The position numbers were made by a program, and so were the translations under genes. This document shows, in pieces, positions 6,400 through 10,425 of a stretch of DNA of 10,425 nt (its first letter is position 1; the number at the start of each line of letters is the position of its first letter). The notes under the pieces were generated by a model. That model saw only the letters and a program-made list of their open reading frames with translations, did no database searches and was not told the DNA's origin. Source of the DNA: Cyclostephanos tholiformis (lineage: Eukaryota > Bacillariophyta > Thalassiosirophyceae > Thalassiosirales > Thalassiosiraceae). The stretch spans positions 1 through 10,425 of the forward strand of contig JALLPB010001828.1 in the NCBI GenBank assembly GCA_036939975.1, given 5' to 3'.

Positions 6400-8319
6400 T
6401 TATCGTAGCCCAGCAGTGTAGCCCCGTTTCTGTAAACGGTTGCGCACTACAACTTTGGTCATCGATCGACTGGATGGATCGCATTCCCTACACGGTGCTG
6501 TACCCCATTGTACTTCCATGCCACAACAAGATGAACTGTCCTCCACAATGGCAAACCGCAAGGCGTAGGTGCCAAAATGACATCTCGGCCAATAACCTTC
6601 TAATGCTGTGATTTCATCATCGGTAAGAATTTCTAAAACGATGCGATTCTCCCGGTCTAACTGCTCATTCGCAAGAGTTCGGTCTTGCTGTTGCGGTGCC
6701 ATAGACTCGCCGTCTTCCCTGGGCTGGTGAATATGATGAATGTGAGCACGTCGCATATCCTCTTCCAACCTTGCCATAGCTACTCGCTGAACATGCAGTT
6801 CCGACTCCGACAGACCCGCGGCGCGGAGGGCTTGGAATGTTGCAGCATCAGAATTTGATCTTGAGTTAGACGAAGTAGCTGCACCAGCACCGACAGGAAT
6901 GGAAGCGATGATATTTTCCACTCTGGTAGCACTATGCACAGCAAATAATAAGGATGTCTCTCCCATCAAAAACGATTCTAAGTGAGGAGGAATAAGCGGC
7001 AGGTCGTGCGCCTCGCACAGAACCTCACTGCCATCCGGCGGGGGTGGAAACCCCCCCTCCCCTGTCTTGATATACTTGCGCCATCGAAAACACCAGCTAC
7101 GGGGCAGCGCACAGTACACTCCTGGCATGAGAGGACAGCACAATGTCGCGTCCAACCCTGCAGGAACAACACAATTCAAAGGATATCCCTTTGACCCACG
7201 TGTGTAGAACCCTCGGACTAAAGGACAGGACAATGGCTTTTTACGATCGGCCTTCTCCTCCTCCTTCTTATCACACTCAGCCTTCTTCGCAGTCTCTGCA
7301 TCGGCAGCACACATGAGACAGACGGCACTTCCCTCGAGTTGGACAGAATCAGGATAAAGCTTTTTAAGGACCTTCCAGGCCTGTTTGTCCATTACACGCC
7401 GGCGAGCTCGGGCGGATTTAGATGAGCATTGCTTGAGACTGCCGTGCTCACAACTGCAGAAATATCACCTTGATGAGTAAGTGCGAAAGGATGCGGTATG
7501 TATCGAACAAAATCAACAAAGCAATTCTACTTACACAAGATCATCATTAATATTCGACCACGGGGGCATCGAATCCGACATCCTGCGATCCCTCTGTTTC
7601 TGCTCCTTCCTCGAGAGCTTCTTCTTCCCCGATGATCCATTGCTTTTACCACGTCCACCCTTCCCACCCTTGAGAGTTGCAAAAATCGCCGATTTGGCCT
7701 CATTTGCTGCACGCCGCCGCTCCTCCTGTTCCTTACGCTCCTCCTCCTGCACCTCAAGCCATCGAAGGGCGGCACGACACCATGACTTTGAAACATAAAA
7801 ACACGAAGTCCGCTCATGGACGGGAGGCTCTGGACGGGAGAGGACACGTGCTACAACAAGCATCTCCATGTTCCTCAACATTTCGTATGTGTAGACATTT
7901 TGCGCGATGGTGATAACGGTGGAAGCAGAAGTGACCGTCTGCTCTCCATTTGTCTTCTTGGTGCCCTTCTTGACAGCAACAGCAACTGATGTTACTTCTC
8001 CACTTACAATGGGGGTGTCGAATCCCACGGTCAGATCACTCGGGTACTAGAAAAATTATCGAGAGCGAAAGTATCAGCAAGCCACATAATCAGCCATAGA
8101 AATTAACGACAAGTAGATCGCTTTGAACGAAAGCGTCCTATTAAAACTCACCACTACATGTGCGCAATGGACAATTACCTCCGCTATCAAATCACGATTA
8201 TTGAAGCACCGCGACGTCTGTTGGAGGGAACTCAAATCGGTGGCCCGTAAATATGTCAATATGTTCAAATGTAGCTCCCGAGGGAAGGAGACCAGCGACA
8301 GGGGAGATTTGAGACTCAT
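6400..8319 (-). CDS. F-box protein with two DUSP-like modules, three exons
   Basis: Exons 8319-8152, 8046-7535 and 7453-6400 join to one 577-residue frame. The F-box lies at about 11-40 (FPRELHLNIL, then DLSSL, then SRCFN), suggesting SKP1 binding in an SCF ubiquitin ligase. The rest shows two repeats of one module. Module 1 has FYVSKSWCRAALRWL (139-153), NDDLVCEHGSL (223-233), WKVLKKLYP (253-261) and CLMC (272-275). Module 2 has YCALPRSWCFRWRKYI (340-355), SEVLCEAHDLP (369-379), ITALEGYWP (508-516) and CREC (548-551). This pattern recalls the DUSP domains of ubiquitin-specific peptidases such as USP48, but no peptidase domain is present. A charged coiled-coil-like stretch (154-172) and a basic segment (184-211) split module 1; a low-complexity stretch (416-495) splits module 2. 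Splicing restores VCEHGSL across the second junction and VVYPS across the first, which supports the model. Similar F-box fusions seem common in diatoms, from memory. Confidence 0.8.
7454..7534 (-). other. Intron 2 of the F-box gene
   Basis: Read on the minus strand, the intron starts with the strong donor GTAAGT (7534-7529) and ends TTTCTGCAG (7462-7454). It is 81 bases long and falls after the second base of a valine codon. Joining the exons turns a premature stop into the CEH motif expected at this place in a DUSP-type module. Confidence 0.85.
8047..8151 (-). other. Intron 1 of the F-box gene
   Basis: Read on the minus strand, the intron begins GTGAGT (8151-8146) and ends TTTTTCTAG (8055-8047), with a pyrimidine-rich end and a CTGAT branch-like site. 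It is 105 bases long and phase 0. Without removal, the frame from the F-box runs into a stop at 8074-8076 and the conserved C-terminal modules are lost. Confidence 0.8.
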
Positions 8320-8539
8320 CCTGGCGCTGCGTTCACAAATGAATGGAAAGTTGTTTTTTTGTCGAAGAATGTGGATGGCGGAAGCGAGCCAACGGCCAAG
8401 TCAGAATCCGAATATATGTAATTATTTTGCGAGAGGAATCAATCTTGCTACCATACCATACACGATATTTCTCTCTAGGTCAGTATTAAATGAGCCGGAT
8501 GGAGATGAAATCCCACGATGCGGACGTATCACCGCGTGA
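8320..8539 (-). promoter_or_regulatory. Upstream region of the F-box gene
   Basis: This stretch directly precedes the F-box start codon on the minus strand and should contain its 5' untranslated region and at least part of its promoter. The start at 8319 has a purine at -3. No TATA box at a usual distance is evident. A plus-strand open frame here (to 8539) is only the shadow of exon 1 extended by chance. Confidence 0.4.
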
Positions 8540-10425
8540 AACACCGTTTTTGGTTTTAATTGAATCTTCTTGATGATTCAGGTTTGCTTGCCGCATAATA
8601 GTAGTAAATATTAATAAATATTAAATACCAATCCTGTTTTATCTCTTGAAAAATATTGAAGCCGTAGATAATACTTTAATGTAAGTACGACTCGGTAGGT
8701 ACATAATATCATACCTAGAGTACTCTTGATACACTATTGTGACAATTACGTTGACTTATATGTCCAAGCGCGCAGCGAGCATGGGATTAAAATCCCAACA
8801 AGTTTTCCTAGATTAATAAATTAACCTAATCATAATTTCTGTAGATCACTGAAGCTATCATCACAGTTTATCAGACCGGGATCTCTTTCCTGCTTCGCTA
8901 TAGACGGCAACACTTTGGTACACGGCCACGACGCGTTCCAGCTTTCTTATTGTTTATTTGCCTTTGCATTTGATCGATCCAATTTTTTTAAAAAAGAAAA
9001 AAAGAAAAGAGACCACAACAACAGGAACAATGACTTCATTCTTGAATGCATACCGTAACTTCATTGACGTCTCAACGAAAGAAGGGCTTACATTGCTATC
9101 AAATGCAACTGACAAGTTTGATTCCCCTCTTAAAAGTGATGATCGCATTAGTCTATGCTCTGGGGGCCATGACTATCAAAAATTGAAGGACACTTTGCTT
9201 CGCTGCTCTCAGCGATTTGGTTATCAACATCTTTTGAACAATGTTCCAACTAAATGCATTGTTATACCTGCGGTTCCTGCTGTTATTGCAGATGCTACTG
9301 CTGTTCCACCCGTTTTAGCAGTTGATGCGATTCCAGAGTCAGTTGTTCTTTCCAATCCTATTAAAGTTTTGGATCTGTATTCGGACAAGCTCTTAGAGAT
9401 TGCGCAACGAAATGTAAGTTTGATTTGGGGAGATGATTCTTTTACTGAGCAATACCCTAAAGAAATTCGGCAACTTACTGCTACGAATGGATATTTAACT
9501 GCAAGGGGAGCCATTACTTCTGCTGGAAAGAAAATCATTCAGCAACGAATTCTCTCAAAAATTCTGGCTTATCAGACTTTGGAGCTACTCACTGATGAAG
9601 CGAGACAGGTTATTGAACAACAAGCTGATGTTTACACATGGAAAGATCCTGCAGGAATTGAAGATGATGAAATGGACGGACTGACTTTAGTTGCTCTTAT
9701 TCTCAGGCGTCTTCATCCTCATCACAAAGTTGACATGTACGCTGAAATCGGAAAAGCTAAGAAGCTGACTGTGGCTCAATTTGACAATGATATTCATCTT
9801 TTCTTTGATGCTATGAAACGTATCAAACTTCAAATTGATCAGAAGGATGCTACAGCTTACACCGATGATTCATTTGTTCACGACCTTTTTCTTCAACTCA
9901 AAGACGACTCTCTCCCTTCGGACTTCAAGCATGAATTTACTTCCCTTGAACGTCGTTGGCAAATGGACAAAGAGATTGTCACTCCACAATCGCTAATGGA
10001 CGATGCTGGCACCTACTACACTAATCTTGTTAGCTCAGGTACTTGGAAATTAGAGTCGAGTAAACATGCTCAGATTATTGCGTTAACGACTCAGCTTTCT
10101 GAACTCAAGACTGAATTGCACTCTCTTTCCAAGAATGCATCTGACAAGTCGAATGAATCTTTGGCGGATAAGTCTTCTTCCTCGTCTGCCAAGAACTACG
10201 GTAACTTTGAAGCATGGCGTCTCATGAAAGTCAACAATGGTGCTGAATTCAACATAGTTGAGAAAGGTGGCAAGAAATTTTATTGGTGTAATGAACATCA
10301 ATATCCAAATCACCCTACAAAAGGGATGTATGTCTTTCATAAGCCAGCCAAGCACGCCGAATGGAAGGCACGAAAGGATGAACTGAACAAGAAACGCAAT
10401 AAAAAGTCGAATGGTACTGCCTCCG
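8540..10425 (+). mobile_element. Ty1/copia-type LTR retrotransposon, 5' part only (left limit uncertain)
   Basis: The Gag frame at 9030 identifies the element. Its pol region and 3' LTR lie beyond the right edge. The AT-rich 8540-9029 should contain the 5' LTR, primer-binding site and leader, but I could not fix the LTR limits, because no second LTR is available for comparison and no standard initiator-methionine primer site (TGGTATCAGAG) is present. Three short inverted repeats lie here: TGAATC/GATTCA at 8561-8580, TAGGTA/TACCTA at 8696-8717 and GGGATT/AATCCC at 8783-8796. CCCAACA (8794-8800) and GGCAACA (8905-8911) resemble copia LTR ends. A purine-rich leader (8988-9012) precedes the Gag start. 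Confidence 0.6.
9030..10425 (+). CDS. Retrotransposon Gag (start of Gag or Gag-Pol), partial, copia type
   Basis: The frame from ATG 9030 stays open for 465 codons to the window end, so the protein is incomplete. Residues about 150-380 form a mainly helical region of the kind found in Ty1/copia Gag capsids, with LDLYSDKLLE-like and LILRRLHPHH segments and a charged helix near 345-375. Near the visible end lie FEAWRLMK, then FYWCNEHQYPNHP and KGMYVFHKPAKHAEW. This arrangement (W-C-x2-H, then H-K-P-x2-H-x2-W, then a lysine/arginine-rich stretch) matches my memory of Gag proteins from diatom CoDi elements. The spaced ligands C420, H423, H437 and H442 could bind zinc. The frame is intact as far as it goes, so the copy may be young. 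Gag packages the element's RNA into cytoplasmic particles. Protease, integrase and reverse transcriptase should follow off the edge. Confidence 0.8.
   Translation, partial: MTSFLNAYRNFIDVSTKEGLTLLSNATDKFDSPLKSDDRISLCSGGHDYQKLKDTLLRCSQRFGYQHLLNNVPTKCIVIPAVPAVIADATAVPPVLAVDAIPESVVLSNPIKVLDLYSDKLLEIAQRNVSLIWGDDSFTEQYPKEIRQLTATNGYLTARGAITSAGKKIIQQRILSKILAYQTLELLTDEARQVIEQQADVYTWKDPAGIEDDEMDGLTLVALILRRLHPHHKVDMYAEIGKAKKLTVAQFDNDIHLFFDAMKRIKLQIDQKDATAYTDDSFVHDLFLQLKDDSLPSDFKHEFTSLERRWQMDKEIVTPQSLMDDAGTYYTNLVSSGTWKLESSKHAQIIALTTQLSELKTELHSLSKNASDKSNESLADKSSSSSAKNYGNFEAWRLMKVNNGAEFNIVEKGGKKFYWCNEHQYPNHPTKGMYVFHKPAKHAEWKARKDELNKKRNKKSNGTAS

Noticed and set aside
8123..8539. Plus-strand frame of 138 codons
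   Set aside because: It is antisense to F-box exon 1 and runs into its promoter; no domain was seen and the exon model on the other strand is much better.
8761..8802. tRNA-like segment around GGGATTAAAATCCC
   Set aside because: It resembles a T-arm and B box, but the loop has the wrong length and no acceptor or anticodon arm fits.
8916..8934. TGGTACACGGCCACG as a primer-binding site after GGCAACA
   Set aside because: It begins with TGG three bases after a CA, as expected, but I cannot match it to a known tRNA 3' end, so it was left as a possibility only.

Overview
The window looks like nuclear DNA of a stramenopile, most probably a diatom. Evidence for a eukaryote: GT-AG introns, an F-box, an endoplasmic-reticulum polyprenal reductase, a ZCCHC9-type zinc-knuckle protein and a mitochondrial presequence. 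The diatom call rests on inference from remembered protein families: the F-box/DUSP protein and the Ty1/copia-type Gag at the right edge read like families known from diatom genomes. No database search was possible.

Layout. Positions 1-101 may hold the lysine-rich 3' end of a gene from the left. About 240-850 is a very AT-rich tandem array with a strict 92-93 bp period. About 851-2124 has no convincing intact gene, only short open frames that may be relics. A polyprenal reductase gene (SRD5A3 type) lies at 2125-3150 (+). It converges on a GC-rich gene at 5188-3437 (-) for a predicted mitochondrial protein of unknown function. That gene shares a 192-bp divergent promoter region with a ZCCHC9-like gene at 5381-6187 (+). 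ZCCHC9 converges on a three-exon gene at 8319-6400 (-), which I assembled across two short GT-AG introns. It encodes a 577-residue protein with an N-terminal F-box and two DUSP-like modules. From about 8540 the sequence is AT-rich and noncoding. At 9030 an open frame begins that encodes Gag (or the start of Gag-Pol) of a copia-type retrotransposon and runs off the right edge.

The cellular genes are not an operon. Their roles differ: dolichol synthesis, a mitochondrial function, nuclear/nucleolar RNA binding and probable ubiquitin-related substrate recognition. The shared features are architectural: compact alternating divergent and convergent pairs, flanked by AT-rich repeats and a mobile element. 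The items most worth a second look are the 93-bp low-GC array, the F-box protein with duplicated DUSP-like modules, and the C/H/H/H metal-site candidate in the Gag.
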